Of a stretch of 31,671 nt of DNA, positions 1-8,023 are shown piece after piece. Both the position numbers and the translations under genes were made by a program. Within the stretch, counting starts at the first letter, position 1. Every line of letters begins with the position of its first letter. A model generated the notes under the pieces. That model made no database searches and was not told where the DNA came from. It worked only from the letters and a program-made list of their open reading frames with translations. The DNA comes from GWF2-30-66 sp042576225. Lineage in GTDB: Bacteria; Babelota; Babeliae; Babelales; Vermiphilaceae. Where the stretch lies: contig JBHPCA010000011.1 in NCBI GenBank assembly GCA_042576225.1, positions 1 through 31,671 on the forward strand. Direction: 5' to 3'.

Positions 1-59
1 ACTTGATAAAGATAAAAAATAATTAATATTTTTAAAGAAAATTTACGAAAATAGTGGGA

Positions 60-87
60 CGGGGACAGAAATTGTCCCCGTTTTTTT
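60..87 (+). terminator. Rho-independent terminator of an off-window rightward gene
   Basis: An 8-bp perfect stem (CGGGGACA / TGTCCCCG) with a 5-nt loop is followed directly by seven T on the plus strand. The opposite strand has no T tract, so it serves a plus-strand transcript coming from left of the window. Positions 1-59 are AT-rich and show no recognisable gene. The T tract touches the stop codon of the converging dCTP deaminase gene. Confidence 0.75.
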
Positions 88-619
88 ATAGTGTTTGTTG
101 TTTCTCAAAATCTTTGTAAAGCATGCTTGGTTGGATCCCTTCATTATCCTGGTATTTATTGCTTCTGTAGGGCACATAGTCACCTTCTATTGCATGATAA
201 AATATTTGGCAAATCTCAACGTGAGGGTATATGCGTACTGGTTGTATGCACATGATTTCAAGTGTCCAGAAGCCATTGAAACCAACATCTCCAAAGCCTG
301 CGGTAACATGTATAAAAAGCCCGAGTCGGCCGATAGAAGATCTGCCCTCAAGCATGGGAACATAATTATTTGTTTTTGTGTATTCAAATGTTCTACCTAA
401 ATATAATTTCCCAGGCTCTATAAAAAGACCTTCTGAGGGTATTATAATTTTTTCTACTTCGTTATCTTTTTTCATATCAAGTGTTGGATTTTTATATACG
501 AGCAACTCATTGTGCAGTCTAAGGTTGTAGCTGTTAGGGTTGAGTTGATTATCGCTGTAAGGTTCGATTATAATGTCTGTTCCCAGTTTGTTTTTTATAC
601 TTTTTCCAGATAGTATCAT
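86..619 (-). CDS. dcd: dCTP deaminase (possibly dCTP deaminase/dUTPase type)
   Basis: Converts dCTP to dUTP (or on to dUMP in bifunctional members) to feed thymidylate synthesis in the cytoplasm. The 177-residue product has the family core: NPNSYNLRL at about 28-36, EGRSSIGRLG at 91-100 with the Arg-Ser-Ser phosphate-binding residues, HVTAGFGDVG at 104-113, and WTLE at 118-121 with the expected catalytic Glu (E121). Length fits the family (about 175-200). The start at 619 is chosen over an upstream ATG at 655 because MILSGKSI matches the usual family N-terminus and AAGGAAG lies just upstream as a ribosome-binding site. Sequence alone does not separate the monofunctional from the bifunctional form. 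It is divergent from the moxR gene. Confidence 0.9.
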   Translation of the reverse strand: MILSGKSIKNKLGTDIIIEPYSDNQLNPNSYNLRLHNELLVYKNPTLDMKKDNEVEKIIIPSEGLFIEPGKLYLGRTFEYTKTNNYVPMLEGRSSIGRLGLFIHVTAGFGDVGFNGFWTLEIMCIQPVRIYPHVEICQIFYHAIEGDYVPYRSNKYQDNEGIQPSMLYKDFEKQQTL

Positions 620-661
620 GGGGCTTCCTTTATAATTGTTTGGCGCATTTGTCACATGCGA

Positions 662-689
662 TTAACATTGTTAAAATAATGAATATAAA
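662..689 (+). promoter_or_regulatory. Candidate sigma-70 promoter for moxR
   Basis: TTAACA (662-667) and TATAAA (684-689) are separated by 16 bp; each differs from consensus at one position. The predicted start would give a leader of about 47 nt before the ATG at 743. The region is AT-rich, so chance matches are possible. Confidence 0.4.
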
Positions 690-742
690 ATATTTGTATA
701 CCCACTAATTATAAAAAGCTATTAAATAAATAAGGGTGAATT

Positions 743-1726
743 ATGGCAGATATATCAAACACTGTCTTAGAAAAAATTAAAGAAGAAAGTGTAAAATTTC
801 AAGGGCTTAATTTAGAAGTATCAAAAGTTATTGTTGGGCAGCATGATACGATAAACTCAATAGTGATAGCAGTCCTTTGTAACGGGCATATCTTACTCGA
901 AGGTGTTCCTGGCGTTGCTAAAACAACGATGATAAAAGCGGTTACCAGAGCGTTAGGTTTAAAATTTAATCGCATACAGTTTACACCCGATCTTTTGCCT
1001 TCAGATGTGGTGGGGACGTTAATCTATAGTCCAAAAACACAAGAATTTGAAACAAAATTTGGTCCCATTTTTGCAAACTTAATTCTGGCAGATGAGATCA
1101 ACCGTGCACCTGCAAAAGTTCAAGCAGCCTTGTTGGAAGCTATGCAGGAGCATCAGGTGACCATTGGAGCCAATACTTATAAACTTGACGAACCATTTTT
1201 AGTTTTTGCGACACAAAATCCTATAGAGCAAGAAGGGACCTATCGTTTGCCTGAGGCGCAGGTTGATAGATTTATGTTTAAGCTGCTTATAGGATATCCA
1301 ACTAAGGAACAAGAGAAGCAAATTGCTCAAAAAAGCTTGGACATGGATCAGGTGAAGCAGGTTTTGTCAAAAAAAGATATTTTCAATGCCCAAAATCTTG
1401 TAAAAGAAATTTACATAGATGATAAAGTAGTTGATTACATTGTTAATCTTGTATTTGCAACAAGAATACCTGGTGAGTTTAATCTTCAAAAAATTAAATC
1501 TTTTATTCAGTATGGGGTTTCTCCGCGTGCAACTTTGGCATTGCACAAGGCAGCAAAAGCCCATGCGTTTTTAAGAAAGAGGCATTTTGTGACGCCTGAT
1601 GATGTCAAGGCGGTTGCACCTTCTATATTAAGGCATAGAATTTTATTGACGTATGAGGCCGAGGCAGAAGAGGTAACTACAGATTATATTGTGCAAAAAA
1701 TTTTAGAAAAAGTGCCTTCGCCTTAA
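743..1726 (+). CDS. moxR: MoxR-family AAA+ ATPase
   Basis: AAA+ ATPase of the MoxR family, which generally acts as a chaperone-like factor that activates or assembles VWA-domain or membrane-associated partners. Visible motifs are Walker A GVPGVAKT (54-61), Walker B ILADEIN (114-120), sensor-1-like ATQNP (156-160) and EAQVDRF (171-177), followed by the C-terminal lid helices. The 327-residue length is normal. A ribosome-binding site AAGGG lies about 8 nt upstream. The usual VWA/DUF58 partner genes do not follow it: the next gene is gspC after a gap of about 120 bp with its own promoter, so its partner is not evident here. Confidence 0.92.
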   Translation: MADISNTVLEKIKEESVKFQGLNLEVSKVIVGQHDTINSIVIAVLCNGHILLEGVPGVAKTTMIKAVTRALGLKFNRIQFTPDLLPSDVVGTLIYSPKTQEFETKFGPIFANLILADEINRAPAKVQAALLEAMQEHQVTIGANTYKLDEPFLVFATQNPIEQEGTYRLPEAQVDRFMFKLLIGYPTKEQEKQIAQKSLDMDQVKQVLSKKDIFNAQNLVKEIYIDDKVVDYIVNLVFATRIPGEFNLQKIKSFIQYGVSPRATLALHKAAKAHAFLRKRHFVTPDDVKAVAPSILRHRILLTYEAEAEEVTTDYIVQKILEKVPSP

Positions 1727-1790
1727 AATTTTTCTAGATAAAAAATAAAAGTTGGTTAAAATTATATTTTAATGTTTTTTTAATTTGTTC

Positions 1791-1820
1791 TTGACAAAGT
1801 GCTGCTATTGGGGGTATTGT
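1791..1820 (+). promoter_or_regulatory. Promoter of the gsp/secretin operon
   Basis: A perfect -35 TTGACA (1791-1796) is followed after 18 bp by TATTGT (1815-1820). Transcription would start near 1827, leaving about 20 nt before the start codon at 1850, with AAAGG (1837-1841) as the ribosome-binding site. It is the only clear promoter before five tightly packed genes. Confidence 0.55.
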
Positions 1821-1849
1821 GGGAAAGAATAAATTAAAAGGAATGCCCT

Positions 1850-2968
1850 ATGAGACAACCTTTATGGATTTTAAATAGTATTCTGTTTGGCTTGATACTT
1901 GTCGTTCTTTTGTTTGTATTTTTTTCTGGCGTTACGATTGAAGATAGGGAGACTATAGAGCCGGATGCTTCAAGAATAAGTGTCGTCAAGGAGCCCGCAA
2001 GGATTAACATAAAAAAGATATATGAGCCCGAAGACCTTTTTGGTACATACAAAAAAGAGTTGCCGCAAATAGAAGAAAGAAAGTATGTAAGGCCGCTTCC
2101 TTCTCCTCCAAGGCCAGCGCCTGTGAGAATTCCACAGTTGCGGGAGCCAAAGTTTTTTGATCCTCTTGATATAACATTAAAAGGGATAGTTTCTGTTGGA
2201 AATGGCACTGATAGCTCTGCTATAATTTCTAACAACAAGACCAAAAGAGAGGCGGTATATCAAGTTGGTGACAAAATAGAAGATGCGCAACTTATAAGAA
2301 TATTTAATAGTAAGGTCATTTTTGTAAGGTCAAATAGCCAGCAAGAGGTTTTTTATCTTAGGGAGCAGGATGCCCAAAGTGATCCTATGTTCTTAAATAT
2401 TGACAATTGGGACGGGATAGTGAAGAAAGGGGGGCCAAACAAATACCTGGTGAGTCCTTCTGCGTTTGCAAGCCGTGTAAAAAACTTAGCGCAGTTTATT
2501 GATCTTCTTGGTTTGACTTCTGCATATCATCAAGGTAAAAGTGTTGGTTGCAGAATTGGTGAGATAGTAAAAGATTCTTTAGGGCAAAAGCTTGGATTAG
2601 CAACGGGTGACATTGTTGTGTTAGTTGCGGGAATAAAGCCGACAACGACAAAGAACAGATTGAAAATTTATAATAAAGTAACTTTGTTAAAAGAAAAAGA
2701 TTCTGTTGAAATTAAACTGCAAAGAAGAAGGGACACCTATACGTTACATTATAAACTCGAAGAATTTAGGCCCTCAGAAAAAAGAGTTTCTCTTTCTTCA
2801 ATGGCCAAAATTACACCGGAGCAAATGAAAAAGGATCAAGAAAAGATGCTGAAAAGTAAATATAGTTTTGCTCCTACAGAACGAGAAATAAAAAGGCGAG
2901 AGAGGCAGAATATGTTTGGACGTGGCTCAAAGCCTGTAACTCGTAGAAAATCAAAGTTTGCAGAGTAA
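1850..2968 (+). CDS. gspC: Type II secretion protein GspC-like (HR + PDZ)
   Basis: Inner-membrane connector that in type II secretion contacts the N-terminal domains of the secretin. The 372-residue protein has one N-terminal membrane segment (about 8-27), a proline-rich linker (residues 65-100), a GspC/PilP-like homology region beginning near residue 103 (FDPLDITLKGIVSV) and a C-terminal PDZ-like domain (about 215-305; motif VKDSLGQKLGLATGDIVV). The last 60 residues are basic and look disordered. It starts the operon; the secretin gene begins 6 nt after its stop, with the ribosome-binding site TAAGGA overlapping the stop codon, which implies translational coupling. PilP is the alternative assignment, but the PDZ domain favours GspC. 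Confidence 0.8.
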   Translation: MRQPLWILNSILFGLILVVLLFVFFSGVTIEDRETIEPDASRISVVKEPARINIKKIYEPEDLFGTYKKELPQIEERKYVRPLPSPPRPAPVRIPQLREPKFFDPLDITLKGIVSVGNGTDSSAIISNNKTKREAVYQVGDKIEDAQLIRIFNSKVIFVRSNSQQEVFYLREQDAQSDPMFLNIDNWDGIVKKGGPNKYLVSPSAFASRVKNLAQFIDLLGLTSAYHQGKSVGCRIGEIVKDSLGQKLGLATGDIVVLVAGIKPTTTKNRLKIYNKVTLLKEKDSVEIKLQRRRDTYTLHYKLEEFRPSEKRVSLSSMAKITPEQMKKDQEKMLKSKYSFAPTEREIKRRERQNMFGRGSKPVTRRKSKFAE

Positions 2969-2974
2969 GGAAAT

Positions 2975-5797
2975 ATGAGAATAAAAAAGTTTTTGTTGCG
3001 ATGTAAGGTTTTAATTCTTTTATTTAGTTTTTTTTGTAATATATTTATGCCGGCTTTTGCAACCAGCTCAACGGTTAAGCTCAGGTCTGGTGGACAGTTG
3101 TCTTTTTCTGTTTCCCCTAAAAAAGATGTAGATCAAGATTTAGATGTTGATTCAGATATCGTTTCAGATAATACTGAAGAAAGTAGTAGCACATTTTTAT
3201 TAGATAAGTTGCGTACATCAGCTAATTTGAATGTAGGCTCTGAAAATAAAAAACCCCAAACACCTACTGCACCAATCCTTCGTCAAGCTCCAGTCTCTGC
3301 CAAGGCTTCGACGGGCAGGCAGGATGAGCGGGTTAAGGTTGGTCAGAAGGCAAAGAAAAGTAAAGGCCCTAAAGAGCCTCATGAGAAAACAAAGAAGATA
3401 GAGCAAAGAGATGCTTTGCCAGAGGGTAAAGAAAAAGAAGAAGAGAAAATAGTATTTAATTTCGAAGACGTTGATTTAGTAAATGTGGCGGCGTATGTTG
3501 AGAGTCTTTTTAATGTTAAGTTTATAACAGATGAGGCTATAAAGCCTATAGCTAAAGGTGGAAAGTCGCTATCAGGAAACAAAGTGTCTTTCAAGACTCA
3601 AAAGCCTATGACAAGGGATCAGGCTTGGGGTCTTTTTGTTGCTTTTTTAAATATGGCAGGTTTTGCACTTGTACCTCAAGGTGGGCCTAGAGAGGGAGTA
3701 CAATTTTATAGAGTAAGGATTATAAAAAGCGCAGTTAAGTCCGCTATTCCGATTTACATAAATATCGATTCAGAAAAATTGCCAAACAATGATCAGTTAA
3801 TTCGTTATGGGTATTTTGTAAAAGATTGTCCACTTGATACTATACATAAAGTTTTAAAATCTTTAAAAAGCACGGAGGCTCCACTTTTAATTTTGAATGA
3901 TCATAAGGCATTTATAATTACAGACAAATCTTATAATATTAAAGTTCTTATGAAGATTGTAAAAGAGCTTGATAAAGTTACAATGCCGCAATCTATGTCT
4001 GTTCTAAAACTGTATAAGGTTGATGCTATTGAGGTGCAAAAAATTTATAACAATCTGACAAAAAATAGTCAAGATAGTACGGTAGCAGCACGGTTGTTTG
4101 GCCCTAAGGGGCCCTCAAAATCATTATATTTCCCGAAAAAAACAAAGATGATAGTTGAAAAACGAACAAATTCTTTAATATTGTTGGGCACAGTAGAAGG
4201 CATAAAAAAAGTAGAAAGTTTTGTAAGAGATTACATTGATATTGATGTGACGACCCCTTATTCGCCACTGCATATTTACGAGCTTAAGTATGCTTATGCG
4301 GTAACTATTGCAAACATGATGAATAAGCTAGTTCAATTTGGAGCGAAAAAAAGAGGGGGTCTGCGTGGAGGTGACAAATATTTCAAAAATATGAAGTTTA
4401 CCGCAGAAAAAGAAGGAAATCGCCTCATAATACGTGGTGACTATGATGATTATCTTAAAGCCAAAGAGGTTCTAGACAAGATTGATGAGCCACCTGTGCA
4501 GGTTGCGATAGAGATATTAATTTTGGCTATAGATGTACAGGATCAAAGAGAGCTTGGAGCGCAAATTAGAAACAAGTTTTTGTCGCCAGATGGCTCAAGG
4601 CTTAATTTTCAAACATCCGGTATAACGTTGGGCGGTTCTGCTAGAACAGTGTTGCCTAGAAAGGATCCAGATACTCATAAACTAAATGGTGCCTTACGCT
4701 TGCTTGGTGACCTGGTTAACCTTGTTACAGGGGCAACAGCAGGTAACACCGTTTTGTCTTTGGGAAGCGACAGATATGGTGTTTGGGGAATATTTGGTAT
4801 TTTGAGTAAGATCACAAATACGCAGATTGTTTCTAATCCATTTTTGACTGCGACTAACAACACAAAAGCAAGGGTTAAGTTAGGGTCAACAAAGCGTGTT
4901 GTTTCTGCAACGGTTGTGGGTAACACAGAAACACAGGCATTTGATAATTATAATGCATTTATAGATGTTGAAGTAACGCCTCATATAAATTCTGCTGGTA
5001 TGATTGTTATGGATGTCAAAATAGGATTTGATAGTTTCTCAGGTGATACTGCTAAAAATAAAAGATTGATTGAAACATCTATTGTTGCTGCAAATAATGA
5101 GGTTTTGGCACTAGGGGGATTGCTTAAAAACAAGGAAGAGGATGATTTGAGCAGAACCCCAATTTTGGGCAAGATTCCAATTTTAGGGTGGTTCTTTAAA
5201 AACAAAAAGAAAACAAACGAAAAAGAAGATCTTTTGGTGCTAATAACTCCCCATGTTATTGATCCTGCTGAAAGTATAAAAGAGTTTACAAAGAGGCATG
5301 TAAAAGAATATAAAGATACACTAGAAGAACTAGAAGTTGTTAAGAATTCAAAAGACCCAATAGATAGGTCATTCTTTAAAGATAAGAAGTCAGAATTTGA
5401 TCTTGAAAGCTTTATATTCACGCGAGATAACAAAGATAGTTTATTTAAAAAGAATAAAAAGGAAAAAGAAACCAAGGCTTCTAAAAAAAGAAAAAAACGA
5501 AAAAAAAGAGCCCTTCGTCAGGCTCAGGGTGAGCGGGGTAAAAAAGCTAAGAAGAAATCGAATAGGAGAAAAAGAAAAAGTAGAAGAAAAAAAATAAATA
5601 AAAAGGTGCCCGTGGCATCTCCCCAAAACAAAAAAGACTCAGGGCTTCAGCCTGGAGCGGAGCCTGCTATTACAAGTCCAAAGAAGCTTGATGAGATTGA
5701 AAAAGGGAAATTGGAAAAGGGGTTGCAAGACAAGGTGAGTGGGTTAAAAAAGAAAGAACTTGGGGGAAAAGTGAGTAAGGCTGTATTGGTGGCATAG
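2975..5797 (+). CDS. gspD: Type II secretion secretin (first copy, lysine-rich tail)
   Basis: Outer-membrane channel subunit. Of 940 residues, about 1-30 form a signal peptide; a low-complexity linker to about 160 follows; then an N0-like domain (from about 162, VFNFEDVDLVNVAAYVE), several N1-N3-type ring modules (about 275-515), and the secretin core (about 520-770) ending in the signature LGGLLKN...TPILGKIPILGWFFKN. After the core comes an unusual tail of about 170 residues with a very Lys/Arg-rich segment (about 825-880). Two stretches of the protein, near residues 101-120 (ILRQAPV, ASTGRQDER) and 846-855 (ALRQAQGERG), are encoded by copies of a dispersed nucleotide repeat. A second divergent secretin gene lies two genes downstream. 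Identification of the secretin core is firm; assignment to a classical T2SS rather than a pilus-like system is less so. Confidence 0.9.
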   Translation: MRIKKFLLRCKVLILLFSFFCNIFMPAFATSSTVKLRSGGQLSFSVSPKKDVDQDLDVDSDIVSDNTEESSSTFLLDKLRTSANLNVGSENKKPQTPTAPILRQAPVSAKASTGRQDERVKVGQKAKKSKGPKEPHEKTKKIEQRDALPEGKEKEEEKIVFNFEDVDLVNVAAYVESLFNVKFITDEAIKPIAKGGKSLSGNKVSFKTQKPMTRDQAWGLFVAFLNMAGFALVPQGGPREGVQFYRVRIIKSAVKSAIPIYINIDSEKLPNNDQLIRYGYFVKDCPLDTIHKVLKSLKSTEAPLLILNDHKAFIITDKSYNIKVLMKIVKELDKVTMPQSMSVLKLYKVDAIEVQKIYNNLTKNSQDSTVAARLFGPKGPSKSLYFPKKTKMIVEKRTNSLILLGTVEGIKKVESFVRDYIDIDVTTPYSPLHIYELKYAYAVTIANMMNKLVQFGAKKRGGLRGGDKYFKNMKFTAEKEGNRLIIRGDYDDYLKAKEVLDKIDEPPVQVAIEILILAIDVQDQRELGAQIRNKFLSPDGSRLNFQTSGITLGGSARTVLPRKDPDTHKLNGALRLLGDLVNLVTGATAGNTVLSLGSDRYGVWGIFGILSKITNTQIVSNPFLTATNNTKARVKLGSTKRVVSATVVGNTETQAFDNYNAFIDVEVTPHINSAGMIVMDVKIGFDSFSGDTAKNKRLIETSIVAANNEVLALGGLLKNKEEDDLSRTPILGKIPILGWFFKNKKKTNEKEDLLVLITPHVIDPAESIKEFTKRHVKEYKDTLEELEVVKNSKDPIDRSFFKDKKSEFDLESFIFTRDNKDSLFKKNKKEKETKASKKRKKRKKRALRQAQGERGKKAKKKSNRRKRKSRRKKINKKVPVASPQNKKDSGLQPGAEPAITSPKKLDEIEKGKLEKGLQDKVSGLKKKELGGKVSKAVLVA
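3276..3332 (+). repeat. Dispersed repeat, split copy inside gspD
   Basis: TCCTTCGTCAAGCTC (3276-3290) and AGGATGAGCGGG (3321-3332) are the two halves of the repeat seen intact at 11571-11600, separated here by 30 extra bases that themselves contain a GGCTTCGACGGGCAGG-like variant. The insertion keeps the gspD frame open and falls in the low-complexity linker between the signal peptide and N0. Confidence 0.65.
5512..5538 (+). repeat. Dispersed repeat, in-frame copy in the gspD tail
   Basis: Twenty-seven bases match the repeat at 11574-11600 with three mismatches (core GGCTCAGGGTGAGCGGGG). It encodes ALRQAQGERG, compositionally unlike the surrounding poly-Lys/Arg tail, and does not shift the frame. 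Confidence 0.7.
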
Positions 5798-5807
5798 GGT
5801 TATATGA

Positions 5808-7430
5808 ATGATTAAAAATATATTGGTACCAGAAAGACTGGGAAATTATTACTTATTTCCAAAACGTGTGGTTGGGTTTGATATAGATAAAACTCGTGTT
5901 ACAGCCACACAAATTTACTTAAGTGGAAAAAATGTAACGATTGAGCGTTGCATAGATGAGGGGCTTGAGGCCGGGAGTGAGTTAACTCATGATGAGAAAG
6001 TAGTTAATGCTATAAAAAAAATAGTTAACTCTTTAGATAAATTTGACGAAGTCTATGTTTCTTTATCAAGTGCGCATGTAATTTTTAAGTCTTTACGTCT
6101 TCCTTTTGATAGTTACAATAAAATAAAAGGCGTAATAAATTTTGAAGTTGAGCCTTTGTTGCCATTTTCTGCTTCAGAAGCGTTAATCGATTTTATTATT
6201 ACGAAAAAAATTCCTCAAGATAAAAGCTCGGAGGTTATGGTTGCTGCAGCACAAAGAAAGACGGTTGATGACCATGTGAGGCTTTTTCAAGAGGCTGGAG
6301 TTATGCCTTCTAAGGTTGTTGTTGATCTTTTGTCTTTGTATGCGCTGTATAAAAATATCCCGGCGTATAAAAACTTAAAAGGAGGTGTTGTTTTAGTTGA
6401 TATAGGGTTTGATCTTACGAGACTCTCTTATATTTATAATGGACGCATTGCATTTGTGCGAACATTGCCTAAAGGAATATTTAATAAAGCGAAAGATTTT
6501 GCCAAAATATATGCTATTCCTCAAAATGAAGCAGCTGAGAAAATTATGCGTTATGGGTATAAAAAAGAAGATGATCACAAATATAAAAATGCGATAGAAA
6601 AAGTAGCGGTCAATTTTTGGTCGGATATAAAGTTTACTATTCAGTCATTTTCTTCTCAGTTGCAAGAAGATGTTGAAATTTCTAAGGTTTTGGTTCTTGG
6701 TCAAGGTGCAAAGATTGCAGGTATTACTGATTTTGCAAGTAATTATTTGAGTGTTGATTGCCAACTGTTTAGAACTGAGAGCTTGATTGACAAGCCTAAT
6801 GTATATATAAAAAATGGTCTAACGATAGCAAGTAGCAATATAATTAGTTTGGCTATTGTGTTTCCTTCTGAGATTACAGATAAGTTTAATTTGTATAAAG
6901 TTGGGGAGGGTATACGAGACTCTCAGCTTGTTAATAAGCAACTTATAGCAGCAGCGATTTTTGTGCTGATTATTCTTTCTGTTTTGTTTGTAAATAGTTA
7001 CCTGCAAGTTGGAAAACTTAAAAATGAGGCTGGAAAATCTGAAAAAGAGGTAATTTTACAATTAAAGAAGAAAAAATTTAAATTTTCTGAGGATGGTGAA
7101 AGTTTAGCAGATTTTGTTGGTTCTGCTGAGTCGCATGTAAAAAAACTTGAAGAGCAGTTTTCTTTTGTAGGCAAAGATAGATTTTCTTATTTAAGATATT
7201 TACTTGCATTGCAAGATGCTATTGATAAAGAAAAAACTGGTATAAAAATAGAAAGCATAACGATATCGCCTGCTGATAATAGTATAACGTTAAAGGCTGA
7301 GGTAAGGGGTTATGATGATCTTGTAAGATTAAGAGCGGATTTGATGGCTCAGAAAAAGTTGTTTAGTCATGTGTCTACTCCACAAGAGCAAAAATTTGAG
7401 ATGAAAATTGATCTGGCAAAAAAAGTATAG
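5808..7430 (+). CDS. gspL: GspL/PilM-like inner-membrane platform protein
   Basis: The 540-residue protein has an actin-like cytoplasmic half (about 15-340; VVGFDIDKTRVTA near the start and VVLVDIGFDLTRLSY near 194-208, as in PilM/GspL), one membrane segment (about 378-398, AAAIFVLIILSVLFV), a coiled stretch, and a C-terminal periplasmic ferredoxin-like part like PilN or the GspL C-terminus. This is the architecture of GspL, or equivalently a PilM-PilN fusion; it would anchor the assembly ATPase at the inner membrane. The start is 10 nt after the upstream stop with a weak AGGG ribosome-binding site. The ATPase it would bind is not encoded in the window. Confidence 0.75.
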   Translation: MIKNILVPERLGNYYLFPKRVVGFDIDKTRVTATQIYLSGKNVTIERCIDEGLEAGSELTHDEKVVNAIKKIVNSLDKFDEVYVSLSSAHVIFKSLRLPFDSYNKIKGVINFEVEPLLPFSASEALIDFIITKKIPQDKSSEVMVAAAQRKTVDDHVRLFQEAGVMPSKVVVDLLSLYALYKNIPAYKNLKGGVVLVDIGFDLTRLSYIYNGRIAFVRTLPKGIFNKAKDFAKIYAIPQNEAAEKIMRYGYKKEDDHKYKNAIEKVAVNFWSDIKFTIQSFSSQLQEDVEISKVLVLGQGAKIAGITDFASNYLSVDCQLFRTESLIDKPNVYIKNGLTIASSNIISLAIVFPSEITDKFNLYKVGEGIRDSQLVNKQLIAAAIFVLIILSVLFVNSYLQVGKLKNEAGKSEKEVILQLKKKKFKFSEDGESLADFVGSAESHVKKLEEQFSFVGKDRFSYLRYLLALQDAIDKEKTGIKIESITISPADNSITLKAEVRGYDDLVRLRADLMAQKKLFSHVSTPQEQKFEMKIDLAKKV

Positions 7431-7439
7431 GATTTATGG

Positions 7440-8006
7440 ATGGAGTTTTTAAGAAAAATTAGAGATTTTATTCAAGACTTAGAGGAAAAAGATTTTTATA
7501 AGTATCTTGGTATTGCGTTAGCTGTTTTGGTTTTAGTGCTCTCGTTTATGGTTTATCGATATTACAGTAATGTGAGTAGTTATACTAGAGAGATTGAAGA
7601 GATTAATGATTTAAGAAGTGGCCAGGTAAGGGATATACTAACAAGATTTGAGATTGTTAAAAAGCAGCGAGAAGAAGCCAATGAGATGCTTAAAAAAGAG
7701 CTTGATTTTAAGATTAAGGGTTACTTTGATAAGCTGCTTAAAAAATTAAACCTGAAAGAGTATCAAAAAGAAGAGGGTCGTGTTATACAAAAAGACATAA
7801 GCGATGAATATAGCGAAAGCGAGTTTAGTGTAAGACTTGATGGCATGGATATGAAGCAGCTTTGTGAACTTCTTAAGGAGCTTGAAGCGACACCACGAAT
7901 TAAAATAAATCTTTTGGAGATAAGAAGAGCCAAAAAGAAGTCAGATGCAATTGATGTTGATTTAACGCTTTCAACACTTTTGCTTAAGTCAGGGGAAACA
8001 ACATAG
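7440..8006 (+). CDS. gspM: GspM/PilO-like membrane protein
   Basis: The 188-residue protein has a short cytoplasmic N-terminus, one membrane segment (about 21-41), a charged coiled-coil-like region (about 45-95) and a small alpha/beta periplasmic domain (about 115-185). Size, topology and position directly after the GspL-like gene match GspM or PilO, which dimerise with GspL/PilN in the inner-membrane platform. The family is poorly conserved in sequence, so the call rests mainly on topology and synteny. It starts 9 nt after the previous stop. Confidence 0.6.
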   Translation: MEFLRKIRDFIQDLEEKDFYKYLGIALAVLVLVLSFMVYRYYSNVSSYTREIEEINDLRSGQVRDILTRFEIVKKQREEANEMLKKELDFKIKGYFDKLLKKLNLKEYQKEEGRVIQKDISDEYSESEFSVRLDGMDMKQLCELLKELEATPRIKINLLEIRRAKKKSDAIDVDLTLSTLLLKSGETT

Positions 8007-8023
8007 ATTATGGGGAATATTGG

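Noticed and set aside
95..400. Plus-strand ORF of 101 codons opposite the dCTP deaminase
   Set aside because: It is an antisense shadow of a gene with clear family motifs and has no ribosome-binding site or recognisable domain.
4981..5475. Minus-strand ORF of 164 codons inside the first secretin gene
   Set aside because: Ser/Leu/Phe-rich reverse image of the Lys/Glu-rich secretin coding strand; typical shadow ORF.
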